Shown in pieces: positions 31,827-44,086 of a stretch of DNA of 64,000 bases (position 1 is the stretch's first letter; every line of letters starts with the position of its first letter). A program made the position numbers and the translations under genes. Origin of the DNA: Hysterangium stoloniferum (taxonomy: Eukaryota; Basidiomycota; Agaricomycetes; Hysterangiales; Hysterangiaceae); assembly GCA_015178975.1 (NCBI GenBank), contig WHVD01000097.1, positions 62,001 to 126,000 of the forward strand. The letters run 5' to 3'. The notes beneath the pieces are model-generated. The model did not search any database. It had not been told where the DNA came from and saw nothing but the letters and a program-made list of their open reading frames with translations.

Positions 31827-34800
31827 TTACCATCGAACATCCCATTCATGATCCGCACCCTTTCCATCTCTGGCCAGTGCCCCAGCTGGCGTGTTTTTAT
31901 AATGTCCCATGAGTAGACGAACGACGTCACGTTTCGTTATTAACCCGGTCAGCCTTCCAGACTGGGTGAATAAAGCGTATCGCAGATTCTGACAAGATGG
32001 CTCGGTTAAGCGACAGAAAAAATACCACAGCGACAACTTACTAATCTTTGGAATATGCTCACCAGCAATTCCTGGGCCATCCCACTACGAAATTCCATAG
32101 GAGCTCTCTCCAGTGTCGATACCAAGTTCACACAGCCGGAGTCCGTAGGATTCGCTAGAAAGGTGCAAATGGCGTCAGCATTCCCGAGTTCGGTGCAGAA
32201 TGGTGCTGATGCAAGGGTTGATCAGCGTAGGGATCTAAACCAATACATTTAGTAGAAAACCCACCCAAAGAGACGCGCAATTTGTCGCGAGTAACAAACC
32301 CAAGTAGCTTATCACCGTCTACCACAGGAAAACCAAAGTAACGATGGTTTGACACAATATTATCTATGATAAGATTTTCACTCTAATTCACCCTGCGTTT
32401 CATGAAGTAGAGTTTATGACATACTTAGCTCCTTCAGTGAGACGCCGACACCATTTATTATTACTAGACGATGGGCCGGCGTCATGATACTAGCGGCCGC
32501 AGCTCCATGGTCTCGGTGGTCAATTGGTGCAAGCCAAGAGAGCGACCTTAATGTGATCCAAGCTTCATAGATCCCTTCTTTCCCAAACGCATCTCCCACC
32601 CACTTGGATACCATCACGGCAAGCATGATTGGTAAAACATGGCTAAGAGCACCTGTTAACTACAGGCAACTGGTCCGCACAGTGTATTAGGCAAGGGAAA
32701 ATATCACAAACCTCAAATAGAATTACCACCAATGAAACTGTCGGTCAATGTGAAATTAATAACACCGCGGTAAAAACAACTGCGTACTAGTCATTCTGGT
32801 TACACCACCCAGCAATGCAGAGGCACCTATAACAGCGTAGAACCCTGGTGAGATACATCGATTACTTGGGTCCGGAGGGCAAGCCGCAAAAATCCAAGCG
32901 GTAGGATAAGCACGATGTACAGCTTGTCTGACAGTTGGGTTAGTAATATTCACGGGCAGTCACTGGCGCATCGTACACAAATAAACCCACAGCACGACCC
33001 AAAGATGCCCCAATAGCAATCGTTGGCAAAAAGATGCCAGCAGGGAGCTAAAGAAATATGTAAATTAACAACCAATCTTGTTCCGTCAAAATCACCTTCA
33101 ATCCAAATGTGTACGCCGTCAGTCCGAATTTGAAAGCTGATGTTACTACCAGGAGAAATATATTTTGGAGATATGCGTCTGGGCTTACCGAAGATAACAC
33201 GTCAGAGATGCGCAGCAACATGTGGACAAGACTTACTTGCACAAACCATGCCAATCGCCCCTCAGGGGGTCGCACTCCAAGAAAAGGTTAGCGACAAGTT
33301 CCGAGGATTGCACTCTAAATTACACGTAAGACGCATAGTCATAGGAAATATGAAAACTGGGAACCTTGAAAACACGACTAAATAACTGAGAGCGGCTGTT
33401 GCACTCGAAACCACGATGATCTCCGTAAGCGGCCACTCAGAGAGCACGCTATTCCTACGAAATACGGCAACAGCAACGTTTAATCTAATAAGCAGAGCAC
33501 CGAGAACACCCTGAAAATTATGAAAAAAACGTCAAGCGAAAATATTATAGTTAACTTACGCCCACAACACCAAGAGCCAGCCATGGGACCTACAACACTC
33601 TGTAAGGGCCATGTCAACTCGATATATAAATGAAAATCAACCAATTCGAATGCTTTCCAGGGTTCTTTGTTAGTCGTTACCTTTATTCTAGCTCAAATCA
33701 ATATACACCACAAGATTAAACACTGCGGACCTGGAAAAGAACCAGCTTCGCGGTTCCAAAGGGATCGACATATTGTAGCGCAACCGCAGCAATCACGGAT
33801 GTAACGAATGCACGCCATACCACATGTTCATCCGTAAAGGTCCCCAGCTCTGAAAATGTTAAAATGATTACGAGGGGTCACATTCATCCTCAGCTTACCT
33901 TCCAGGCCAAATAGAACTCCTCCTAGAGGACTACCAAACGCGACAGAAACCCCTGCAGCAGCAGCAGCAGCCAGTATCTTGCGTTTTTGCGCTATCAGAT
34001 ATTATAAGTAATCTAAGAGGTGCGACGACACTTGTCAAGAAACTAACACTCATTTTCGCGAAGACCCCTAAAGAACCCCGACAATGTATACGCCATAGCG
34101 CAGCTAACATGAATAAGAGGTCCCTAAAAGAGATGAGATTATATGCTCAAATAAATTAGAAAGCGTCTGGCTTGCCTCTTTTCCGAGAGACAGTCCAGAG
34201 GCCACAGATAAGGCAAGTCCAACTGCTTTGATCAAAAGCGTCCAGGGGCTCAAGAACTCATCAAGAACGTAACCTCCAATTAACTGAGCCGATTCCTTTA
34301 GAACACCATAGGGGAAGATGGAAAAAGCACATACTGCCTTTATCTCCGGAACTGCATTGGTGTTATCAGGATCGCCATACCCTACGGTTTAATTTACTTA
34401 CTTCCGGTGTGAAACGCGCTAGTATCTCAAAAGTGAAGATGTAGAATAACGGCAGAAAGGAGCCAAAAAACACACAAAGGAGCATATGACTTCACTAATA
34501 CAGCAGCACTTCCCGCAAAAACAACCTGAGATGAGGGAATTGAGATCTCGATATAGTAACATGCTGCTCTTCACATACAGCAAGTCCCACATATACAGAG
34601 GCTTGCAGCATGGATTGCGTAGAAATGTACTTCAAGCCAAACCACTGGCTCCAACTCATCCATGGCTGACAAATTTCTCCAGCTATGAAAAGTGAATGAT
34701 TGACCTACTATCGTAAAATGCAATCGCTCACGCTCGAGTCCGCTACAACATGCTACTTGATTATAGAAAAAGCCGTATGCGCAACGGCCTTGCCGCAAGT

Positions 34801-35416
34801 CACTCAGCCTTAAGATTTTGTAAGCTGGGCACATACTACACAATGAAGTTACGTACCAGGCAACGAGAACATCGAGCCATGCACCAATTACACCAACTCC
34901 TAGACCCGTTGCTACGAAAATGTTTTCGGACAACCAAGAATCATCAATGTGATATCCAGCTAACCTATCAGCACAAGCCAAACACGCGAAACATCCCAAA
35001 AAACGTTAAGAAAGCCCCGAAGACCCCGATGCGATCCTAGCTGTTGAGTTCGTATTCGTTCCCTCGCTTCCTCCTGAATCCAATCTATAACTAATATTTA
35101 ATACACTGCATGAAACTTCATATCCGACATACCGATAGTACTACCCTCCTCATGTTTCACTTTAATATCCGCGACAACATCCAGCTCGTCGATGTTGTCA
35201 ATAACTAAATGCCCATAGTGTGAATGATGCCGAAGGTCTTCACGACTTGCAAGTCGGATAACATTACGATTGGGCTCACTGTTATTATAAGATATAATAA
35301 CTTTATTAACAAAACATATTATCCACGCACCTAGTCAGCCTTTCTGGTATCGATTGACCTTCCCCGAGGTTCTCTGCACCATTTTCGTCCAGGTGAACAG
35401 CGGGTGAACTTGCCAT
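31827..35416 (-). CDS. CLC-type voltage-gated chloride channel/transporter
   Basis: A multi-exon gene of the CLC family, which moves chloride (often in exchange for protons) across endomembranes; fungal members such as Gef1 act in Golgi and vacuole. Start ATG at 35416 ([13 protein letters not shown]). Visible in order: [20 protein letters not shown] and the [19 protein letters not shown] block (about 34900-34750); GKEGP with the gating glutamate, split by an intron near 34165; [19 protein letters not shown] near 33950-33900; and [20 protein letters not shown] near 33035-32970. Two CBS domains follow, [20 protein letters not shown] near 32330 and [20 protein letters not shown] near 31970. Stop at 31827. 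Many introns of about 50 nt break the coding sequence. The start codon is 49 bp from that of the divergent KAT14-like gene. The family assignment is secure; the exact splice pattern is not. Confidence 0.93.
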
Positions 35417-35465
35417 AGCAAATCCTGTCACATGTGACGATCAGTTCAAGGCGTTCCATTTCAGT
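35417..35465. promoter_or_regulatory. 49-bp divergent promoter with a 12-bp E-box palindrome
   Basis: The start codons of the CLC gene (minus) and the KAT14-like gene (plus) lie only 49 bp apart. The gap contains the perfect palindrome GTCACATGTGAC at 35427-35438, an E-box (CACATGTG) with the GTCAC half-site preferred by Cbf1-type basic helix-loop-helix factors. Shared regulation of both genes is an inference; true transcription starts may lie within or beyond this gap. Confidence 0.55.
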
Positions 35466-37027
35466 ATGCCTAACAAATATGAAGATGAGGATGAGGGGCC
35501 CTCATGGGAGCCTGTAAGCTATAATCACGTTTTAAGGCAACTTTTTTTGATATCGTTCTGTTAGACAGGGAGAAGAAGTAAACGAATTAAATTGTCCCAT
35601 CTCAAACCGACCACTGGCAGAGAAAGGATGAAACCATTCAAAGCCAAAGCACCAGATAAAGATAGTGTTTTCATTACTTCTTTGGCAGCCACACCATTAC
35701 TGCAAGAAGATGACTTCGAAGCTATTCTGCCCAAGGAGGCCTACCTTGCTGCGCGGTTACAGTATCTTAAAGACAATTCGGAGCGCGACCCATTTGTATG
35801 TAGTCCTAGTGATTACTTGCTACAATGTATCTTTCACATTAATGCCGTCAGTAGAACAACCAAGTTCGCTCGTTGACACTTTCGGAAACTCATGAACTCG
35901 AGAAATGGTTAGAAGGCTCCGCAGCGGCGGGAAGGCAAACCTGGACCAGTGGCGAATCGATTCTGACGAGGCGTTTGAGATTGCGAAAGGTGAGAGCACT
36001 TGCTCCCTGTGTCTTGATCCATCTAACATACCCTAGCTCAACAAAGCAGAAAGTGCTGTTTTCTCATACGATGCTCTCCGGTCACTCCCGACACGAAGTC
36101 AAGTAATAATACCACTTTCCCCGCCTCTCGCGCACTCTGCCCCCAATGCCGAGACCTTAAATGCTTTATATGGTATTTATAAAACGCCGTATACATCTTC
36201 ATTCGCTTCCCGTTTATTTGGAAGCCAGGAAGTAACGGGCCTCATACACCGAGATTGGGAAACAGAGACAGTCTGGTTGCAGATATTGTCAGACATAAAA
36301 TTACACTACACTTTATCACAGCAAGTATTAAACCATATTTCTCAGATATTCTATTAATTAGAATTTCTCCTATAGTAACGAAGTCCTAGAACGAACTCCT
36401 CCCAACTACAGAGCACCAATTGATTATGTTTCTCTTCAGCGTTGGCACCTCCCTCAACTGCATGATCTTCTCACCAAAATATTCTGGCCCGGGATAGATG
36501 GTATTTCGTTCTGTTTTCAACATATCAGACTTTATATTACCTTCTCCTGATGTCTAGTGTCTGATTCGTTAAATTATTTGCCTGAGAAATGCACCGTGGT
36601 TGCCGTCTACCGGCGGCTAGTTGTCGGTGCTGCATTTTTGAGCTCGCCTGAGGAAGCTTACTTGACATACCTGGTTGTTAGGCCTGGCTGGGAGCTTGCA
36701 AACATTGCACGGTACGATTCTTAAAATATGAGATGTCTTGGATATATTTCCAACTTACCTAACAGTAATATGCTTTATTTTATCATTATGGCGAATCCTA
36801 GAAGAGATATTACTTTACATGTATCAGCTAATAACCCTGCAATGGTATGAACGTTCAATTTCTTGCACGCTTCGTTACATTATACTAATATGTTTGGATG
36901 GACTCAGCTACTATACAATAAATTTGGCTTTAAGGCTGAGGAGTTTATCGTAGGCTTCTACGATGATTATCTTCCAAAGGAATCAAGGGCTTGTAAGAAT
37001 GCATTCCGTCTACGACTTCGAAGATGA
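35466..37027 (+). CDS. GNAT acetyltransferase, KAT14/CSRP2BP-like
   Basis: A lysine acetyltransferase-like protein; animal KAT14 is a subunit of the ATAC histone acetyltransferase complex, and the fungal role is less clear. Start MPNKYEDEDEGPSWEP at 35466, with an intron from about 35514 to 35571, then TGRRSKRIKLSHL (basic, possible nuclear signal). The C-terminal GNAT fold is clear: CTVVAVYRRLVVGAAFLSSP (about 36590-36655), AYLTYLVVRPGWELANIA (about 36655-36710), then, after an intron, DITLHVSANNPAM and NKFGFKAEEFIVGFYDDYLP, ending NAFRLRLRR and TGA at 37025-37027. That closing block is characteristic of KAT14. Exon limits around 35870-35920 are uncertain. No PHD finger or other reader domain is visible. 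Confidence 0.8.
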
Positions 37028-37389
37028 CTACCTTTAATTTACTTCATAAAAGACGCAATTTTTCAGTCCTTATATATTACATGGTTTTGTGTGTTTTTTT
37101 TATTACGACAATGCAGGTTTAAATTGAACCTGCGGTGGTGAATCACACTGCAATCAGACTAGTATTGATTCAAGGCAGGAATGCAGATCACGGGCGTCTA
37201 TCTGTCCATAAACCAGGACAGTTTTTATTTCTTGTCTGTGGCACACTGGCTCACCGTCTATTCCTGCTCACGATGGTCATTTTCACAACCATATTTCTCA
37301 TAGTACGAATACATATGTGTGTATGTGTGCGTATGATAGCAGAGATGCCATAATGAGACTCCTTTCGACTTATTCGGTTGCCAAGTTAC
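37028..37389. other. Convergent intergenic region
   Basis: This separates the stop codons of two convergent genes. It is AT-rich with T runs near 37090 and probably holds both 3' untranslated regions and polyadenylation signals. No further gene is seen. Confidence 0.5.
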
Positions 37390-39566
37390 TCACTCTAGGC
37401 CGTGTGCCTTCCTGGCCTCTGGACTTTGCCAGTATGACCCAGTTGGCCATTCATATGTTGCAATGCTCTGTTTATGCATCTCGATGCTGCGAATATCTTT
37501 CATCGAACCATTTTGCTGCAAATGGAAAATGCGAGACTGACCTATAGCCTTCATTAGCATTCGAGGGCACGTTGTAACGACCATTTGAGTTGATCGAACA
37601 GGGATATATAAAATGTTCATGTAAATGGTCCACGAATTCAAGGACATTCTTGTCGATACTTCCAGATACGGCAATATAATCAATCAAACTTCGCATAAAA
37701 CACCTTCAGTTCAATCCAGCAAACGCAGTGACCGATCGACGCACCTTAAATGTATAACATATTCACACAGTCCCACACCTCCAGCATGGGGGCATACTGG
37801 AACGCCAAATCTACAAAGTCGTCATCAAATGATTGGCAAGTTGGACGGAACGAGGAAAATGCTACTCACTTCGCTGCCATCAACAGAACGGCCAAAACTT
37901 CGCTCACACCTGCCAATCTACACGAATCAATTTGCACAACGTCGATGGCTTCCGACTGAAGGAGTTGCTTGAATACCATGCGATTGTGAGCATGTTCACC
38001 CGTTGCGACACCTATCCCATATGGCTTTAAACCCCTGCGAATAGCTGCATGACCCTGAGGAAACAGTATAAAAACGACAATTTTCAAACAGTAAGGAAAG
38101 GAAAACCTACCAAAATATCATCGGGTGCTGTGGGTTCCTCAATAAACCTTGGGGGTAAAGTGTAAAAACGATGAAAATACCACTCGCCAAAAAAAAGCGC
38201 ACCAGGGTTTGATCTCCTGCAATTCCTTCACGTATTCGATGGCTTCTGGGACATCCCATACCTATCATCGAGGACAACAAAATTCGTTCCGCAATAAAGA
38301 AAATGAGAAAAAAAGGAATCGAACCTGATTTGCATCAATCATCAAAACGTTACCCGTCGGCCCGGCGTTCTTCCCGCTGAGCGTTTTCGGATCGCGAGGG
38401 ACACTTCCCTCTGGTAAATTAACGGGATCATCGATTACAGAACGAATAATCTTTCCGCGTCGTAGATCCGAAGCCACATTGGTGCCAACTTTCATCTAAT
38501 TTCTTAAATGTCAGAAAAAAAGAGTGCCTGGGAGGTTGATTGGGATAATAGACCTTGAAGTGATTAAAACCGGCTTGAAGGGCTTGCTTTGTGAGTCTCC
38601 GGATTTTATCATCGTCGTAGCCTGCAGATAATTAGTAAAATGTAGGCGGTACGGTAGAGAGACGCTCAGTACCTAACCATCCTGCCGAGGTTACATATGC
38701 AGGATACCTGCCGAATAATATGATTACGAAGGCAATGGATGGATAAAAAAAGTTTTACCCATTTGCTCGAACATAGGTTTCACGTTCATTCTTCCCGGCT
38801 TCTTTTTCCTTTAACATCGTTAGCGCCTCCTCGCGTGTGATGGCATCTGTGATATATCTGAATGCGGTAGCACGGACGAGCTCTTCCTGAAGCACACGTC
38901 AGAGTGGTTTGTGCAAACGTTCTATAGAGACCCACTGGGGTGAAATCAACAATGAGCTTCCATAAAGGTTTTTTCCTTGATTTAGCAAACAGATCCCATA
39001 ATGCATTGTTTACAGCACCCGAGGCAATGTGAATGACGCCTTTCTCGGGCCCAATCCTTTATATGGTATTTAATAAGGCAGAAAACTATAATTGTGGCGT
39101 CATTCACCATCGAAGTTGAGGATCAGCTACCATATAGTCCCAAGCTTTGCCCATGTCGGCAAAGAGGAGTTCAATCTCCTTTCCTACGAACCGATTGGCG
39201 ATTTCCCTGATTGCAATGCAGACCTACGAGACTTTGATGTGTTTTTGGGCAACTATTAATAGTTAAGGATAGGCTTACAATGTCGTTTCCCCGGCCAATG
39301 GTAAATGTCATCCCATTTCCGACTCGACCTTGTTCTGTGTGCAGGGATACATATGCGGAGGAATAATCGCAATCAGTGTTCCTATAAGCACGCCGGTCAA
39401 TATATATGTTATTTATATCATCGATATAATCTCACATGGCGTCGCTGCCATCGCCAGTCAAGGAAGTCGGGAATCTGACGTCTTGAGTCCTCCGAATGAG
39501 CTGAGGCACAGGACGGACATGGCAGGTCTTACCATGAATTTCGACATGCGATATCGTATCTGACAT
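37390..39566 (-). CDS. Enolase-superfamily sugar-acid dehydratase (ENOSF1/L-fuconate dehydratase-like)
   Basis: Members of this mandelate-racemase subgroup dehydrate sugar acids such as L-fuconate by abstracting an alpha proton with magnesium help. ATG at 39566 ([12 protein letters not shown]) in a good A-rich context; an upstream in-frame ATG at 39719 is less likely. In order: [35 protein letters not shown] (about 38495-38435); NVLMIDANQ with a metal-binding Asp (about 38355-38330); [19 protein letters not shown] and [20 protein letters not shown] (about 38015-37880); [20 protein letters not shown] near 37660-37610; and, after an intron, [20 protein letters not shown] up to the stop at 37390. 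These blocks match human ENOSF1 in order. The substrate cannot be fixed from sequence. The gene is convergent with the KAT14-like gene. Confidence 0.9.
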
Positions 39567-39766
39567 CTTTTTTGACGAAAAAATGAGCAAAATGAGTGCG
39601 TTCTTACAAGTATATCTATAGACTTTATACTCAACTGGAAATACCAAAGTAAGAGCGGCGGACCGACAAAACCGTTCGGTCCGTTGTTCGAAGGCTTGAA
39701 GGCTTGTGGTCGCTGTCACCAGCTATGCATGTGAGACTTAGTGTTATTATAGTGTTTCATCCGTCC

Positions 39767-39787
39767 GGTTCGGTTCGGTTCGGTTTC
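39767..39787. repeat. GGTTC pentanucleotide tandem repeat
   Basis: The sequence reads CCGGTTCGGTTCGGTTCGGTTTCG, about four copies of a GGTTC unit, upstream of the dehydratase gene. It is followed by GGTCCAACCGG, which can pair with it. Confidence 0.6.
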
Positions 39788-41838
39788 GAACTGGGTGGAA
39801 ATTCGGTATCTCGTCGGTCCAACCGGATATATATATATATATGATAAACAACTTTGACAGGCTTAAATTTCGTCATTTTTGTAGTAAATTTTATCTGTTA
39901 AAGTTAAAAAAATCTTTATGAAAATTCATGCATATTATTTAGAGAGAATTAGCCACTACTTACTAAGTGCGCAAATAATCTGCTTGAATCTCATATGGAT
40001 AAGAACTTATAACAAACAATATGCCCCGATCATGTTGAATTTTCCCTCATAAAGCTCTCTGTTCCGTGCCTGAACCGTAGCGATGTTGATGTAGTAAACA
40101 TGTTATTATTAAACCACAAATTTTCAGTGATTACATATTACCGGCATCGCACCGGCAATTTTAACATACACAGCGTTATGAACGTACGACAAGTACTCCC
40201 ATAATTTCCAAGCTGTTTGGATTGTATGTGAGATCCACGTTTTCATTGTTTCCACATGTTCCCTTTTAGAATCTTATTGTTCATAAGTGTTTAGATACTG
40301 CATGAATGAAAGCCCCCTGCGGAATTGCGAGGGTGTTCTGCTATGCTCGATAGAGACACGTACATCTTAACAGTTATAAGGCATTTTTTGCTTCTTGTCT
40401 CCGTCGAAAGTTTCTTTCCTCTTTGAAAGTCGGTGAATATCTTCTTTGTCCTTGCGTACAGCACTCATAGTACTCAATGAAATGAAATATTACATTATGC
40501 AAATACATTTTATATACATTTTGTAGTGAATATGAGACGTCCTACCATTGAAATAATGCATCCCGAAACCTTTTCGTTATACTGGTACTACAACGCTTAT
40601 TCCACCGATTTCGGAGATCATCTATATTCGAATATCAAATCCATTCCTCCTTCAAAATATTTTGGGCTTCAATCTGTGCAGCTTGCGCACTCCCAAACAA
40701 CCTGTGAATTCGCGATAAGCATGTATACTTGTTTGATTGCAAATAGTTGCAGTGTAGTGACTTGAAAGCCATCTGCAGCAGAATTTAGCATAATAGTCTG
40801 AACGAAAATTCATTAGCTTGATATCTCGTCCTCACTGGAGTACAACATGTGGCATTGGCCGGGGACGAAATGAGTAATGCCGTGAATCAGCGTGACTTCT
40901 TCGTAAATACCAAAGAACGGTACCTTGTCTAAAATGCATTTCACACCTGCTGATGACCGGTCGCCCGTTATCTTCTGGTGCCAATCTGTGTAGATTCAAG
41001 GTGATATCGACGAGTAAAAATTAATAGGACAGAGATGCCTAGGATGGGACGTACCACGGTGTATTATCCATAGTGTGAAGAACAGGCTAATAGCACAACC
41101 CCGCGGTGACGTGTGGAGAGGTTTTAAAATGGAAAAACTAACACGACATGACTGTTTTCAAACTATTTGCTGGGATTAGCAGCCGACTTAATGCGTGGAA
41201 GTCGCGAGAGCAGTTCACAGAAGATATGGCGTAAATCAGTGAGAGAAGATCTGCCTTAGAAGTATAGTGTGGGGCTGGTGAGCGTTGAGCAGAATCAATG
41301 TTAATTTGAGGGCAGAAAAAAATAAACAGCAAAGAGTAAGGTTTCACGGTAAGGGGGATCTTCCCATTGATGCGTACACATTATTATGTCTAAGATAAGA
41401 TATCAGAGAATGGAGATCAACACGAAGAAATAAATACAAAATTATCGGCGATCTGTGGAAGCGACGGATTTTGCGTATGTCTATGGTGCGACTTTAAAGC
41501 ATCAGCGGTTGGGTGGCGACGGTGAATGGCTATACGTACTCATCAAATAGAAAAATCAGGTGTGCCCCGTTATTCGTGGCCATAGTCTCAGCCTCTCGGT
41601 TGTTCTGCCTTTAACTAATACACGTTCAGTCAAAAATTTCCGTTGCACTATTTTTCCAATGCCAAGGGTCGCTATGGCGATCAAAGTGTTTATAATAAAG
41701 TATGAAATGCTTTGATGTATAATATTGATGCATCATCAACGTTCAACCGTCGAAAATACTTTCACGATAATTAGTGACGAAACATTGGAGAAACTGAAGA
41801 ATTCGAAGATTAATTGATGACGAAGATGATCCCCGCTT

Positions 41839-41877
41839 GGTTACAGGTTCTCGGTTACAAACCGAGACCGTGTAACC
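41839..41877. repeat. Imperfect 18-bp hairpin
   Basis: GGTTACAGGTTCTCGGTT is followed after three bases by AACCGAGACCGTGTAACC, its reverse complement with two mismatches. It lies about 240 bp downstream of the Erg26-like stop codon (that gene is on the minus strand). The role is unknown; it resembles a transposon end or a fold-back repeat. Confidence 0.65.
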
Positions 41878-42083
41878 GGGTTGGGGTGAGGCTGAATGAA
41901 AGACTAGCACTGAGGTCCGACGGAGAACATAAAGGCAAGGTTAACATATTCAATAAAGCTATCGTTAATCTATCTTGCTTCTAGCACAAAAAATTATACC
42001 AACGTGATTAGCATATAATATTCCCTCTGGCAATCAACATACCTTCGTAAATCGGTATATATAAATTCACACAAAGTGATAGA

Positions 42084-43515
42084 TCAACGCTGCTTAGAGT
42101 CAGCAATCTCTTGTTGAGATTTTTTCCACCACTAGATGGGGGTTAATTAGTAGCCAAATAGAGTGTGCTTGAAAACTGACTTCAGTTGTTCTTTGGATGG
42201 CCTCTTTAAGACCGACGTTAGGTTCGTACCCTAATATCCGTCGAGCCTTCTCAATATTGTAGTATCGAACGCTGCACATGTATTCCACCCGTAATCGAGT
42301 GAAAGTTGGTGCCTTGCCAGTCAACCAGTTCGACAATTCTGTTGCACAGGCAAACACATAGCCCACACTGCGAGGGAGCGTCCACTTGCCGGTCTTCTCT
42401 TGGGGTGCACCAAAACCAAGCATCATTGCATGTGTAAAATCCCAGAAGCACACGGGCTCCCCGTTGGTGATGTTAAATACCTGACCGGCGACCTGGAAGG
42501 GGTCGCTCTCCTCACGTTCGATGGCTTCTGGGGTGAGTGGGTCATATTTCGATCGCATGTAAGAGCGCTCTTCTGTCGCTCTGGGCTCGCGGAAGGCTCG
42601 TTCCAACTCGTCAGCATTCGGTGGACGCTCAACCGCAGGTCCTATGGGACGAGCAAGGGATGTCGGGATACGGCGTTCACCAGTAGTTAGCGAGATGGTA
42701 GGGAGGGTAGCTCCGATAATCTCCTCTCGAGAGCGGTTATCTGGTAAAGCCAGCTTGTCTGCAGCGAGAAGATGTCCCTTTACAACATTGTCGACGTAGG
42801 TCCAATCCGTGAGGTTGTCATTTGAGCCAATCTTGACGTTGGTCTGCCCGCGGTCAACGACGGAACTAATCTGAATAACGCCTTGACTGTCACCCGGCCT
42901 GTCATGATGAACCAAATCAATAGCTGATCCTGCAATAACGACGACGTACTAACCCGAATATTCCAGATGGTCTAATAGCTACAGTTTTTAACCCTCGAAT
43001 ACCATTTGCTTCAATAACAAGCTTTTCGGCAATGGCCTTTGTACCGTTATATGCATCCATGGCTACATCCGGAGGCAGTAGACGTTCGTCAACGTCATGC
43101 AGATCCGATCCGTCAAATAGCAACCCAGCACTACTCGTGTAAACAAGGTATTTCACGCCATTGGCCATTGCAGCGGAGATAATGGTCTTAGTGCCTTCCA
43201 CATTGACCTTCTCATAAACGCCTTGGGCCGCCAAACCTGGGGTAGGGGATGCGGTGTGGAAAATTGTCGTTGCATGTGACTAAACGAGAACTCTGAAAGG
43301 ATCTCGAAAATATAATACACAATGATAAGTACCTTTTGGATTGCAACGGTTACAGATTCCTCATCTGTAATATCGCCAGTGAAAAATTGGATGTTCGTGT
43401 CGAAGTGACGTTGTACGAGGTCGAACACTGCGACATGAGCCCCACGGGTGAGTAGGGCTTCAACGAGGTTCCTCCCGAGAAAACCACAACCTCCAATGAC
43501 GAGATATGACTCCAT
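42084..43515 (-). CDS. ERG26: Sterol-4-alpha-carboxylate 3-dehydrogenase (Erg26-type)
   Basis: An NAD(P)-dependent short-chain dehydrogenase that oxidises and decarboxylates 4-alpha-carboxysterols during ergosterol synthesis at the endoplasmic reticulum, together with Erg25 and Erg27. ATG at 43515. The N-terminal Rossmann motif is YLVIGGCGFLGRNLVEALL. After an intron (about 43280-43332), the sequence reads ATTIFHTASPTPGLA, then the catalytic region with VYTSSAGLLFDG and YNGTKAIAEK (the YxxxK pair). RPSGIFG is split by an intron of 55 nt (about 42903-42957) before PGDSQGV. DNLTDWTYVDNVVKGHLLAA follows, and the C-terminus is RILGYEPNVGLKEAIQRTTE; a last intron then leads to WWKKSQQEIADSKQR and TGA at 42084-42086. 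I prefer this end to the unspliced stop at 42100. Length and motifs fit the 3-beta-HSD family well. Confidence 0.9.
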
Positions 43516-44086
43516 AACACTTGTCGTGAACAGTTAGAAAATGGTGCGATGTGTAAGTAACCTGTCACTATCCGTCACAGTGTTGCCACTACATTTATCA
43601 GACTAATTTTGCACAAATTGGTTGCTTTTCTTATATAGATAATATAAAAACTAAAAATACTACGTTTTATTTGAAAGGCATTATAAAACCAGGCTAATAT
43701 CAGTCAGTATAACACCTCGCTCACTCAAGAAGAACTCATTGAAAGGTTGGCGTTAATTAACTCCATCGGTGGGTGATAGACAGAAAGATGTGATTTATTA
43801 CAGACAGTAGAATGGTAAGGTGAATACAGACGGGAAAAGATGGTGGATGCTCTGCTGTGATGGTTGAGTAGCTGCTCTTTGGTCCCTTGGTAAGCAACTG
43901 TACCGTTAAGGGTCGGAGGGATCAATTAAGGGTAGTATGTTATGTGGTAAGCCAGCCAGGATTACACTCATCATCGCATCGGGAAGATTGAAATCATCAC
44001 ATTCAAAAAATACATCTAAAATTACGATAAAGAACAAAGCGACAGAAATGTTAACCGAAATCAAATAGGTTGCTGACTGAGAGTCA
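43516..44086. other. Intergenic between ERG26-like and sirtuin genes
   Basis: This holds the promoter of the Erg26-like gene and the 3' region of the sirtuin gene; both are on the minus strand. The tract 43630-43690 is AT-rich. I see no other gene. Confidence 0.5.

Larger units (their letters stand above)
39567..42083. other. 2.5-kb gene-free gap with short repeats
   Basis: No convincing gene was found. The longest open frame (40526-40765, plus, 79 codons) has no recognisable features. The gap holds a GGTTC tandem repeat at about 39767-39787, an AT dinucleotide run at 39829-39843, and a strong hairpin at 41839-41877. It may be an old non-autonomous transposon, as the ends share GGTT-rich words, but I could not define its termini. 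Part of it must be the promoter of the dehydratase gene and the 3' end of the Erg26-like gene. Confidence 0.5.

Noticed and set aside
40526-40765. 79-codon open frame as a gene
   Set aside because: No domain, splice pattern, signal peptide or neighbouring support; chance open frames of this size are common here.
41138-41347. Small minus-strand open frame in the gap before the Erg26-like gene
   Set aside because: No supporting motif or splice evidence; treated as chance.
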